A stretch of 64,000 nt of DNA. Origin: Tholera decimalis. Its lineage: Eukaryota; Arthropoda; Insecta; Lepidoptera; Noctuidae. The position numbers and the translations under genes were made by a program. This document shows positions 1-8,481 of the stretch, in pieces. Under the pieces are notes generated by a model. The model made no database searches, was not told the DNA's origin, and saw nothing but the letters and a program-made list of their open reading frames with translations. Numbering within the stretch: the first letter of the stretch is position 1; each line of letters starts with the position of its first letter. The stretch covers positions 1,741,001 through 1,805,000 of the forward strand of contig OW964572.2 of assembly GCA_943138885.2 (NCBI GenBank), in the 5' to 3' direction.

Positions 1-205
1 ATGTTGTTTCAAACAAATGTTTGGTTATTTCAACTAAATAACTTTCAACAAGTTTTATCTTGTTCTTTGTACAAAATCGACCTGTATTATCAACTTTGCG
101 TTTGTTTTCTGTTGACCAAAATAATTTTATTTCAATCAGATAACCACTTAGCAAGTCAAACTTGTTCAAATTACTAAGCCGATTTCTCTCAGTGCACGGA
201 AAGTT
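1..205. repeat. AT-rich repeat tail ending in TCTCAGTG
   Basis: An AT-rich stretch rich in CAA and GTTT words that ends at 'TTTCTCTCAGTGCACGG'. The tail of the complex repeat near 15.25 kb ends in a similar way ('TTTTTTCTCAGTGTAG'), so the two may be the same end of one element family. The window begins inside this stretch, so its other end is not visible. The assignment is tentative. Confidence 0.3.
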
Positions 206-249
206 TTATATGTTTTATAAGTTATATATTTTATTTTTAAAGTTCCGGT

Positions 250-393
250 ATAAGAAGTAACCTATTTGTTATTCCAGGGTATCAGCTATCTACTTACCAA
301 ACATTCAAATCCATTCTGTCGTTTTTTTTTGTGTGTATGAGTAAAAAAACATCCATCCATCCTCACAAACTTTCACATTTATAATATTAGACG
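250..393 (+). repeat. RTE-type SINE/LINE tail fragment
   Basis: The order of blocks is 'CCTATTTGTTATTCCAGGGT', then 'AAATCCATTC', then 'ACAAACTTTCACATTTATAA' and 'TATTAGA'. The same order is seen at 22272-22490 in this window and is the usual 3' end of lepidopteran RTE-like LINEs and the SINEs that borrow their tail. The 5' part is missing. Confidence 0.55.
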
Positions 394-930
394 GATTATA
401 ATTATAATTTATGTATATTTTTTCAATGTAATGTAATAAAATCTTTGGAAATTACAGGAAATAAATCGACGACGACATTTTGTGGCTGTCGCGAGTGGCC
501 CGTTTGTGCCGTCTCTTACACTTGAGACAACAATAGTGAAGTATTGTCACGTACATATTGTTCCGTTGATGGCTAATAAATGATGAGTAGCTGTCATTTG
601 TTTTATAGTGTAATATTGTTTTGTTGTATCTAGTTGTTAGGGTTTTAATTGTCTATTCAAGGATTTATAGTTATGTGGGATGTTAGGAGTTTGTCTTGGC
701 TTCTGAGTTTGGACAGTAAAAAATATTACCTATATCTAGAATTAGCTACCAGTTATTGGTTCACCGTTGAATTGAATAGTACCTCGCTATATGTATTAAA
801 TACATAAATTGAAGTAGTGTCTGTCTGTGAATTAAAAATAACTGTATTGTCTCTAGCGTTTATAGTTATTTATGCACACATATATATTTACAAAGTTTAA
901 AAAAAATTGATTATCTGTATGTAAGGAACA
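394..930. other. Unassigned AT-rich stretch
   Basis: I see no coding region, hairpin or recognisable repeat end here. A slightly GC-richer piece at about 466-545 includes 'CGACGACGACATTTTGTGGC' and 'GACGGCACAAACGG' on the complement. It looks like a further dispersed-repeat fragment, but I cannot match it to another copy in the window. Confidence 0.4.
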
Positions 931-934
931 GGGT

Positions 935-1012
935 GGGTTTTTAGTAAATAGAAGTCTGACACTCCCTTCCACTACACACAGAGCGGGAGAAGTTATTCGA
1001 TGATTTTCCGAA
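935..1012 (+). repeat. Dispersed repeat family F, 3' fragment
   Basis: The fragment contains 'CAGGGTGGGTTTTTAGTAAA', 'TAGAAGTCTGACACTCCCTT' and 'GATGATTTTCC', matching the 3' half of the better copy at 60575-60725. The GC-rich core 'GATACCGCGGCCCCGGAACG' found in longer copies is absent here. Confidence 0.6.
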
Positions 1013-1406
1013 TAAAAAAGGAGATAGCAACTTGCGCGAACTGTTAGGATGGCGCTCCGTGGGTCCTTTTCAACCGACGACCAAAAGAGGAGGTTATCAA
1101 TTCGACGCGTATATATATATTTCTTTTTTTAATGTTTGGTCACCGAGTACTCGAAGACGGCTGAACCGATTTGGAAAATTCTTTTTTTGTTTGATAGGGT
1201 ATACTTTGAAGTTGGTACAATTTGTCACCAAGTCAGGATCTGATGATGGGATCTTGGAGAAATCGAGGGAACTCTTCAAATATTATAGGCACACCTATGG
1301 CGTTTTGGGTATTTCTTATAGTAAATTGTGCAGTTGCTCTCAAAAAGTACCATTTGGGGAAGTGGAACTGATGATGAAGACCACAGATGGCCGCCGAAAC
1401 TACTCA

Positions 1407-1659
1407 GAATCAGAATCAGAATTGTTTATTTGCTAAACATAGGTAAATACATAATTATAGGTCTTACATTAATAACAAGTCCGCTATGTTTTGTCAATAA
1501 GACATACAAATATTAGGAAGAAATTGAATATAAATTATGTCACAGTATCAGATTAATTAATTTAAGAATATGATTCATTACAATATTAAAACACACACAA
1601 CAGAAAAATATTAATAAGAATGTCATAATATAAAATAAGTATTAGTCATTTTATTATAT
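1407..1659 (-). repeat. 3' UTR and (TTCTGA)3 tail of the CR1-like LINE
   Basis: Short untranslated region after the ORF2 stop. On the element strand it ends '...AATAAACAATTCTGATTCTG' followed by the last repeat unit and then the TSD. A short hexamer tail is the expected product of target-primed reverse transcription in CR1-like lineages. A related fragment at 43054-43520 ends in a different short repeat, (GAATT)n. Confidence 0.7.
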
Positions 1660-3744
1660 TCATATTGAAACATCATTTAAATAATCATCTAATTTGTAAT
1701 AACATTTATCAATAAGTAGTCTATGAAGTGCCTTTTTGAATTTTATTAATGGCATGTCTTTAATCACATCCGGTACTTTATTGTAAACTTTTGGAGCGTT
1801 ACCGAAAAAACTTTTACGCATTAAGGATGTTTTACATTTAATATTACACAGTTTGTTATTGTATTGGGCACGTACTGGATTTTTTCTTACTGCAGATAAC
1901 CTAACAAACAAATGCGGGTTTTTTTTCACAAACAATGCTGTTTCCATTATATACATTGCCGGCAGTGTCAATATTTTCAGCTTTTTAAAATGTGGAATAC
2001 AGCTATCTGTCGTTTTTAGACCACACATTGACCTCACGCAACGTTTCTGCATCCTAAATACACACTCCCTATTAGTTGACTGTCCCCAGAAAATAATACC
2101 GTATCGTAAAACAGAAGCTACAAGGCCATGGTATGCTGTTAATAATGTCTCAATATTAACCTTTTTTGATAGTTGAAATAGTGCATATGCAGATTTACTT
2201 AATCGTTTACATATAATGTCAGTATGTGTGTTCCAAGTCAATTTATCATCTATATTTATTCCTAAAAACTTAGCATTACAAATTTCTTCTATTGTGAAGT
2301 CTTTATAAGTAATAATAATGTTTTTATTTTCACAACGTTGATGGAAATGCATGACATTGGTTTTACTTAGGTTAATTTTCAAATTATTATTATTAAGCCA
2401 GTTTATTATGTTTTTTAAAGATTCATTTATGTCATTTTGATAATTCTGAGCTTCATTACATTCTATTATAGCTGTAGTATCGTCAGCAAAGAGAACCATT
2501 TTATGATGAATTATTTTAGGGAGATCATTAATGTATATCAAAAAAAGGGGTGCTCCCAATACGCTCCCTTGTGGCACGCCATATTTTATGCATCTTTGAT
2601 TAGATAAATATATCGTTTCTAATTTAGTTTCCGGGCATAATCTAGAGACTTCGGTGCATTGAAGTCTGTCAGTTAAATATGATTTAATCAATTTTAGTAC
2701 ATTTCCTCTTATGCCGTAGCTATATAATTTTTGCAGTAATATTTTATGGTCAACATAGTCAAAAGCTTTAGTCATATCAGTAAATAAGGTACAAATAGGT
2801 TTCCTTTTATCAACTGCTGTCATAATGGTACTAAGTAAATCAAACAATGCCATGTTAATATTTGTGTTTTTGCGAAAACTTTTCTGTTCGTGGCAAAATA
2901 AGTTAAATTTTTCGAAATACGTGTATATTGAGTTGTAAATAACTTTCTCAAAAATTTTGGAAAAAACGGAAATTTTTGCAATGGGCCTGTAGTTTTTCAT
3001 GTCCGTTTTGACACCTTTTTTAAATAAAGGTTTAATAATAACTTTCTTTAATCTATTGGGAAATATACCATCAGTAATACATAGATTAAAAATGTGAGCT
3101 AATGGTTGTGCTATAACTTCCTTTACATATTTTAAAACTTTAGTACATACGCCGTCATAACCAACAGTATTTGTATTTTTGAGATTAGAAATAATTTTTA
3201 TAATGTCACTATTCGAGACAGGTGACATAAATAAAGATTGTGACGAAACATTATCAATAGCATTACCCACAGTCATGTCAGTATTTATATTATTTTCAAT
3301 TGTGTCAATATAATAATTATTAAATTCATTAGCGATGTCAATTGGTCGTGTAAAAGTCAAATTGTCTCTGTTTATAGTCATAATTTGTTCTTGTGGTAAA
3401 CCTGTTTTAGATTTATTAATAACTTGCCTTGATTGGTTAGCTATATCAGTCAATACTCTAAATTGCAACCCTGCTCTGACAAAGATGCATGTACCACCTC
3501 GTTTCGTATTTCTTGAAAAGTAAGCCGCCAAACAGAAATTGGGTATGTACATTAGATCTTCACAGCCTGCTTCCATAAAATGCTCTGTAATGCAGATAAC
3601 GTCTATAGTAGTTCTCTTATTAAATAACTCTTCTAACTTAACTAAAAATGTGTCAGATTTGTTCAGTAGACCTGCTATATTATGATGGAGAATATTGAGA
3701 CTATTATAGAAAAAACTGAGAATCTTCTCGCGTTTGTGGGTCAG
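1660..3744 (-). CDS. LINE ORF2: truncated AP endonuclease plus reverse transcriptase (CR1-like)
   Basis: Enzyme polyprotein that would nick target DNA and copy the element RNA in the nucleus. The frame is open from just after a TAG at 3745-3747 to the TGA at 1660-1662 (about 694 residues); the first ATG is at 3576. The N-terminal endonuclease start is clear: 'LNILHHNIAGLLNKSD', then the 'ITEH' motif with the metal-binding Glu, then 'RGGTCIFVRAGLQFR'. There it jumps, near 3460, straight to the linker before the reverse transcriptase, so the catalytic Asp/His blocks are gone. RT motifs follow in order: 'YRPIAKISVFSKIFEKVIY', 'QKSFRKNTN' (the usual Gly before Phe-Arg is Ser), 'TDMTKAFDYVDH', 'GVPQGSVLGAPLF' (about residue 390), 'LFADDTTAI' (about 418), 'KFLGINIDDKLTW'. 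RT is probably folded and endonuclease is lost. No ATG starts the open frame upstream of residue 57. Confidence 0.88.
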   Translation of the reverse strand: MTHKREKILSFFYNSLNILHHNIAGLLNKSDTFLVKLEELFNKRTTIDVICITEHFMEAGCEDLMYIPNFCLAAYFSRNTKRGGTCIFVRAGLQFRVLTDIANQSRQVINKSKTGLPQEQIMTINRDNLTFTRPIDIANEFNNYYIDTIENNINTDMTVGNAIDNVSSQSLFMSPVSNSDIIKIISNLKNTNTVGYDGVCTKVLKYVKEVIAQPLAHIFNLCITDGIFPNRLKKVIIKPLFKKGVKTDMKNYRPIAKISVFSKIFEKVIYNSIYTYFEKFNLFCHEQKSFRKNTNINMALFDLLSTIMTAVDKRKPICTLFTDMTKAFDYVDHKILLQKLYSYGIRGNVLKLIKSYLTDRLQCTEVSRLCPETKLETIYLSNQRCIKYGVPQGSVLGAPLFLIYINDLPKIIHHKMVLFADDTTAIIECNEAQNYQNDINESLKNIINWLNNNNLKINLSKTNVMHFHQRCENKNIIITYKDFTIEEICNAKFLGINIDDKLTWNTHTDIICKRLSKSAYALFQLSKKVNIETLLTAYHGLVASVLRYGIIFWGQSTNRECVFRMQKRCVRSMCGLKTTDSCIPHFKKLKILTLPAMYIMETALFVKKNPHLFVRLSAVRKNPVRAQYNNKLCNIKCKTSLMRKSFFGNAPKVYNKVPDVIKDMPLIKFKKALHRLLIDKCYYKLDDYLNDVSI

Positions 3745-4852
3745 CTAAGGCATTTATTTGTTTTTTCTGAAAACAGTCAACATTTACATGTGTAATATTC
3801 TGGTCACCTATGTCTAAAACGAGATCTTGGAGATCTGATATAACAATGTTTAATCCTTTATAATTTAAAGTGCCATAACGATAGTTGTATGTGTCAGGAG
3901 TATAAGGCAGATTCAGATTTGAGTCTAAGACATATGCGTAATTATATGTTAACACATCCATGTAAAGTAGATTATTAAAAGTTTCAATTCGACTGTTGTA
4001 CATTATATTACTATCAACCATGTATTTAAAAGTTGGTAAACATATAATAAAGTTAGTGTGATTTAAAGCCACTAGTTTTTCGCGAATAGTAGAGACAAGT
4101 TCAATATAGTTATGCGTTTTTCTAAAATTTACTTCACCAATATAAATAATGCAGTAATCGAAGTATGTAAAGTTTTGAACTTTTTTCTCAATACCGTCTA
4201 ATAAAAGATTCAAACTACAATTAGGCTTACGATAGTGGCATATTTCAAAATTACATAATTGAGTTTTCTCAGTGATTTTGTAGATTCTGTTTGAAGTTTC
4301 GCAACTAAGTAAACATATTTTGTGTTTCTGAGATGAAATAGTTTGATAGGTCTGTGATATTCTTTCTTGAGATATTCCCTCCTGAGAAGTGCTTGAGAGA
4401 CATACATTGCTATCTTCGCATTTGCTCTTCAATTTGAAGCCGGGTGTAGAAGGCTTAGAGTCGGATAACATGCTTACTAAAGTTTGTGTCTCTTTTGTTT
4501 TTGTGCAATTACTTGAAATTTTTTTCGGCGTTTGTTTTTTCTGTTTTGCTGGACTATATGTGATCTTTTTATACATATCATTTTTCTTAAGTAGATCTTC
4601 GTTAGCTTGTCTTAAATTTTTATTTTCCAAAGATAATAGTTCAATTTCAGAGTGCGCACTGTTTAATTGAGCAGTCAGTTTTTCGATTTCAGTTTTTAAT
4701 ATTGATAATTGATCATCTTCATCCTCGGAAATGTCTGGCATACTATTCGAAGTTGTACATTCCAATGTCTGTGAAATTATATCACTGTCGTCATTGCTGG
4801 GCTCAGATCGAGTGCGGGTTCGACGGAAAGTTATGTTATCTAGGAAATTCAT
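3704..4852 (-). CDS. LINE ORF1: coiled-coil and esterase-like chaperone protein
   Basis: 382-residue protein upstream of ORF2 in the same LINE. An acidic N-terminus (residues 15-50) precedes a heptad-rich coiled coil at about 48-92 ('LKTEIEKLTAQLNSAHSEIE'), then a Lys-rich patch at about 100-125 that could bind RNA. Residues about 210-345 look like a degenerate SGNH/GDSL-type esterase fold, with 'FDYCIIYIGEVNF' where active members carry a Gly-x-Asn-Asp block. Coiled coil plus esterase-like domain is a known ORF1 architecture of CR1-clade elements. In that family ORF1 products trimerise and coat the element RNA. Its stop lies 41 nt inside the open ORF2 frame, in a different phase. No zinc knuckle is visible. 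The retroelement assignment is sure; the esterase domain is an inference from pattern only. Confidence 0.75.
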   Translation of the reverse strand: MNFLDNITFRRTRTRSEPSNDDSDIISQTLECTTSNSMPDISEDEDDQLSILKTEIEKLTAQLNSAHSEIELLSLENKNLRQANEDLLKKNDMYKKITYSPAKQKKQTPKKISSNCTKTKETQTLVSMLSDSKPSTPGFKLKSKCEDSNVCLSSTSQEGISQERISQTYQTISSQKHKICLLSCETSNRIYKITEKTQLCNFEICHYRKPNCSLNLLLDGIEKKVQNFTYFDYCIIYIGEVNFRKTHNYIELVSTIREKLVALNHTNFIICLPTFKYMVDSNIMYNSRIETFNNLLYMDVLTYNYAYVLDSNLNLPYTPDTYNYRYGTLNYKGLNIVISDLQDLVLDIGDQNITHVNVDCFQKKQINALADPQTREDSQFFL

Positions 4853-5572
4853 TATAATAATATGTAATATTCCAAATAAGATTCACAAAAACAATCTTCA
4901 ATTAACGAAGGATTTGAACTCGGGTCTCTCTGCTCACAAGCTTCCAGGCGATCGTTAACACCACTGCGCCAATTGTACGGTAACAGTGCTGTCGAAATTT
5001 TTGTGTATATTAGTGTTGCAACGTTATAACTATACTCCGCGATCAACAGATGTCGTTGTTACACATTAATTAACACAACATAGTTCTTTCCTGTTAAACT
5101 AATTACGAGTAGTTGTCCGTGCTTATGCGCTAGATGGTGTTATAATCACAGTAATACTCGATTCAAATAAAAAACGGATCTCGAGATGAATAACATTTAA
5201 AAAGTCTTTTTAAAGTACGAAATTATGAAACATTATCTGGATTTTTTAACACTTTTGCACTTAGATATAGTCACCGCGCAAACATATAGCTTGTTATTAT
5301 ATGTTTTGTTCTTAAAAGTCATATTATGTAGACACCGTTCTGACAACTTTTTATTTTACATTTTTGTTTAGAGTAACGCATCACAAATTGTTAATAACAC
5401 TGTCACAGCAAGTTTGTGTGTCCAAATTCACTTTTATGCACTTTATATGGTTCCAAGACTGATTATACTATTTTTAGAAATAATTTAAACCGGAGCACCA
5501 CACAGTTTAATGTTTACATGTCAGCGCCACCTAGCGGCTTTTTTTTTATACTATATATTTATATTTTTTTTA
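4853..5572 (-). promoter_or_regulatory. 5' UTR of the CR1-like LINE (expected internal promoter region)
   Basis: About 720 bp between the element's 5' junction and the ORF1 start. It holds 'GCCGCTAGGTGGCGCTGACA' near 5525-5540 and a tRNA-like block at 4905-4975. LINE 5' UTRs normally carry the internal promoter, but I cannot identify a Pol II initiator with confidence. Confidence 0.5.
4905..4975 (-). other. tRNA-like sequence with A and B boxes in the LINE 5' UTR
   Basis: On the minus strand 'TTGGCGCAGTGG' (A box, 4961-4972) is followed 51 nt later by 'GAGTTCAAATCC' (B box, 4910-4921), the spacing of a tRNA-type Pol III promoter. The whole block reads like an eroded tRNA body. The 3' acceptor pairing is not clear, so I do not call it a tRNA gene. 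It could be a SINE head inserted in the LINE leader or part of the leader itself. Confidence 0.5.
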
Positions 5573-5820
5573 TACTCAATAATAAGTATTTCGTGGATTG
5601 CGATTCGATTACTTGAATATGGATATTAAGCACTTGGTGCTCGTCACAATGCATATGGTGATGTATAGCTGATGGTGAAGTACCAGGAGAATTCCTCAAA
5701 AATTAACGGCCCAGTATTGGGAAAAGCAATATTTTGTAAAATGTTATAAGTAGTTGACATTTAGGCTCTTGTAACTAGGTAAATTAAAAATCAACCAACT
5801 AAAAAGAGTGAAATAAAAAC

Positions 5821-5997
5821 TTTTTACCAAAATATTAAACCGACTCCCAAAAAACACTGCAAAGTGAAAAATAACTTTAATTTCGGAAGTCGGTGCCAAA
5901 AACGAAAATACAAAACTAAAGACACCGACTACCGAAATTAAAGTTATTTTTCACTTTGCAGTGTTTTTTGGGAGTCGGTTTAATATTTTGGTAAAAA
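5821..5997. repeat. Long hairpin at the end of family A copy 1 (75-bp arms)
   Basis: Arms 5821-5895 and 5923-5997 are reverse complements over 75 bp with a single mismatch (CGACTT versus CGACTA). The 27-bp loop reads 'CCAAAAACGAAAATACAAAA' and on. The arms contain 'AAACCGACTCCCAAAAAACA'. The same structure sits at the same end in the copy at 8482-9233. Confidence 0.9.
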
Positions 5998-6003
5998 ATT
6001 TTT

Positions 6004-6321
6004 TATAAAATCACTTCATTGCTGCGATAATTACTTTAATTAATTAAAAAAAAAAAAAACACTGCTACATTCAAGGAGGTTACAATTTTGACTGTTAACT
6101 ATTTACATATTGTGGCTTAAAGTGAATTTTCTGAACTAAACTCTCTACTAAACACGTGTTACATTGCCTTTATATAATATGATCGACATAAAATGTGGAA
6201 GCGTTGGAGTGAATCGCTTACTATGCGTTTATTGCATATAGGTGCAAGGTTCATAACAGAACGAAATCATGGGCACCGATTTTTATTATTTAGGAGAACA
6301 AGCAATTTGTTTAGAATTGAG
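6004..6321. other. Unassigned AT-rich stretch
   Basis: No repeat end or coding signal recognised. A short open frame begins at 6193 but has no recognisable motif and runs into the hAT-like element, so it is not credible as a gene. Confidence 0.4.
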
Positions 6322-6329
6322 GTTACTAG

Positions 6330-7025
6330 TAGGGCTGCCGTCACTAAAATTGGTGGCCCCAGACAAAGACTTCATAAACCCCGGACATTTGAGTAAAATC
6401 GCAATTTTTCCCCGGACACCGTAGAAAAATACATTTTTGTACTTGAAACTAAAAACAATGATGTTTAATTGTGGTTTTTATTTACAGGTAACATTGTAGA
6501 CAGAAAGAAAGAAAAGAAAAGAAAGAAAAAGTATTTATTGCCAACAGCCAAAGGACATGCTAACAATATTAAAAGCTTATTTAGTTCCTTAAGACTAGAG
6601 TCAGTAATTGGTACTTTTAATTATGTTTGTAGGTAAGGACAAAGACTTAGATATTGATAATTTACGAAGAAAAATGAAACAACATAAAACAAGGCAAATG
6701 CACGTCGTGGTCGAGGCATCAAGGCTCCCACTCAGCATAATGCTATGCCATGGGCATGCCCAAAGCACGGCGCTGGTTTTCAGTGGTTGCCTTATAAATA
6801 TGACGTACGGAAATCAAGTCTGGTAAATAGGCTTTCTTTTTAATTAATCAACGTAACAAAAACAACAAGATGAAATACAGAGATCGTGCTTTTTGGTGCC
6901 CGTAAGACCAATTCGTGTCCGGGTTTCACCCGGACGCTTATAGGGAAAATCCCCCGGATGGGACGCCCCCGGACAGTATCCAAACTAGGACAAATTCGGG
7001 GAAACCCGGACGGATGGCAGCCCTA
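6330..7025. mobile_element. Non-autonomous hAT-like element with 8-bp TSD
   Basis: Ends are inverted: 'TAGGGCTGCCGTC' at 6330 and 'GGATGGCAGCCCTA' at 7025. The 8-bp sequence GTTACTAG lies immediately outside both ends (6322-6329 and 7026-7033). An 8-bp TSD with TAGGG-type ends fits the hAT superfamily. Subterminal regions are rich in CCCGGAC/GTCCGGG words, which may be transposase-binding repeats. Inside is a (GAAA)-rich tract at about 6500-6530 followed by 'GTATTTATTGCC', which looks like the 3' tail of a LINE fragment inserted in the element. No transposase frame remains. Confidence 0.8.
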
Positions 7026-7033
7026 GTTACTAG

Positions 7034-7190
7034 CAATGTTGTTAACCCCTCCAACTAATCTGAATATTATTATGCTTCTATTATTATTTATTATGCTTCT
7101 GTCTGGACCGGGTGGCTTCAAACCCACGACTTCTCGATCACAAGTCCAACAGCTTAGCCTAAGCTGTTGTCGATCAGTTCATAAACAAGA
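7034..7190 (-). repeat. SINE family 2 (tRNA head), minus strand
   Basis: Read on the minus strand, a tRNA-like head with B box 'GTGGGTTTGAAGCC' follows 'AAGTCCAACAGC'-type anticodon-arm sequence on the plus strand. The tail 'GTTAACCCCTCCAAC' matches the copies at 34720-34895 and 35120-35215. The hAT-like element at 6330-7025 is inserted in its tail. Confidence 0.55.
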
Positions 7191-7485
7191 AGTATTCCTC
7201 TGAATTCAGCACCTAGCGATGACAGTAATATTCATTATTTATGACCAACCTATCTACACACGAGCTAAGTAAACATTTTGTGCTCGAAATAGGTTCTTGT
7301 AGATACGTACGGAACGTTCTCAAGAAAGCGCCGGCTTTATAGAAGTGGATATATAGGCGTAATTCCAATTTCTATAAAAGAGGTATCTTGTTTTTATAGT
7401 GTACAGCCGTTACCACGATAAATCGTGTTCGTTAGGTGCTAATCTCTAATATTGTATGAATTCACTCGAGAGATTAGTTCGATTT
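7191..7485. other. Unassigned stretch
   Basis: No gene or repeat boundary recognised between the SINE fragment and the next family B repeat. Confidence 0.35.
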
Positions 7486-7487
7486 TT

Positions 7488-8098
7488 AAGGTTCTGTAGC
7501 CGAATGGCAAAAAACTGAACCCTTATATTTTCGTCATGTCTGTCTGTCTGTCTGTCCGTCTGTCTGTCTGTCCGTCCGTCCGTATGTCACAGCCATTTTA
7601 TTCCAAAACTATTAGGAATATACATGTGAAACTTGGTAGATAGATGTATTCTATGATCCGCTTTCCGATTTTAAGAAAAAAATATATTCCATACATGGAA
7701 CTGAAACTGAAAATATTTTTTTACATGAAACCTATGCATGTGTGGTATCTATAGACAGGTATTTAAAAATGACATTGAGGTTTCTAAAACCACTCTTTCA
7801 TAAAGTCGTTTAAAAGATATACGCTTCTAAAGTGGTAAAATGTGTGTACCCCCTTCTAGCTTCTATAATGATAGAGGGAAAAATAAAAATAAAATATATG
7901 CTGTAGATCTTAATGTAAACTTTCAAACAAAATTAGTTTAAACCAGATCGGGTGAGCAGTTTTTTAAATACAGCATATTTTCTAAAACCGCAAATATAAC
8001 TTTGTATTTCATACAAACACTATCAAAAACCAAGTTATTTAGCGTAGTAACTACGGACCCCTTCATGGGCGAGTCTGACTCGCACTTGGCCATTTTTT
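7488..8098 (+). repeat. Family B repeat, full-length copy 1
   Basis: About 610 bp from 'GGTTCTGTAGCCGAATGGCA', through a (TGTC)n tract at 7539-7583, 'GTCACAGCCATTTTATTCC' and 'AAAACCGCAAATATAACTTT', to 'GAGTCTGACTCGCACTTGGC' plus a T run. It is the reference copy for the window and has the uninterrupted site for the LINE insertion seen at 23704. I do not know its class; it carries no coding region. Confidence 0.8.
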
Positions 8099-8481
8099 TT
8101 TATATTTTTGAGAAACAGAAAAATAATAGAACTAAATAACAAAAAAAAATATTCAGTCACTGAATTTGCTTGACGAAAATTTACCGTTTAGGTATATGTG
8201 AATTAGTCTGGTTTTCCAGTTAATATTGTTCTTTTTTAAGTGTCATAATATTATCTTTAAGCAAATTGTGGTGTGTCATGCTCTGCCGCAGAGCCAGCAT
8301 CCTTGGACGTACGTAATGTTTAAAGATTATTTATTAAAAATTAATGTAGCATATACGATTGTTTTATCTGTTGGCAATTTCAAATAAATATATGTATAGT
8401 AAGCAATCGCTAATATGTGAGGGCTGTCCACTAGTACGAAATATGCTTATATGCGTGACTATAGAAGGTTTTAAGAATAAA
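8099..8481. other. Unassigned AT-rich stretch
   Basis: Nothing recognisable. It lies between a family B copy and a family A copy. Confidence 0.35.

Larger units (their letters stand above)
1407..5572 (-). mobile_element. CR1-like non-LTR retrotransposon, nearly full length with an internal deletion
   Basis: A two-ORF LINE on the minus strand. Its 5' end is near 5572, ORF1 is at 3704-4852, ORF2 at 1660-3744, and a 3' UTR of about 250 bp ends in three TTCTGA units, a microsatellite tail typical of CR1-group elements instead of poly-A. The 6-bp repeat TACTCA lies on both sides (1401-1406 and 5573-5578). Family A sequence continues directly across the junction, and the uninterrupted site can be read in the copy at 8482-9233. 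Both ORFs are free of stops, which points to a fairly young insertion, but most of the endonuclease is deleted, so this copy could not move on its own. Confidence 0.85.
1067..6003 (+). mobile_element. Family A foldback-ended repeat, copy 1, split by a LINE
   Basis: The family A sequence runs from 'TTTTCAACCGACGACC' at 1067 to the TSD at 1406 and resumes at 5579, ending near 6000. Removing the inserted LINE leaves about 760 bp that aligns end to end with copies at 8482-9233 and 46051-46784, both on the opposite strand. The left part contains 'GGAGGTTATCAATTCGACGC', widely seen in lepidopteran genomes. The right end is a large hairpin (see its own entry). A weak reading frame (for example 1032-1436) runs through the repeat in all copies but has no recognisable domain, so I do not call it a gene. 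The class of the element is unknown to me. Confidence 0.7.

Noticed and set aside
1032..1436. 134-codon frame shared by the family A copies
   Set aside because: Its conservation follows the repeat, the frame differs in length between copies, there is no domain, and the LINE insertion cuts it. Treated as repeat sequence, not a gene.
4906..4985. Possible tRNA gene
   Set aside because: A and B boxes are present but there is no clean acceptor stem or anticodon arm, and it lies in a LINE leader. Reported as tRNA-like only.
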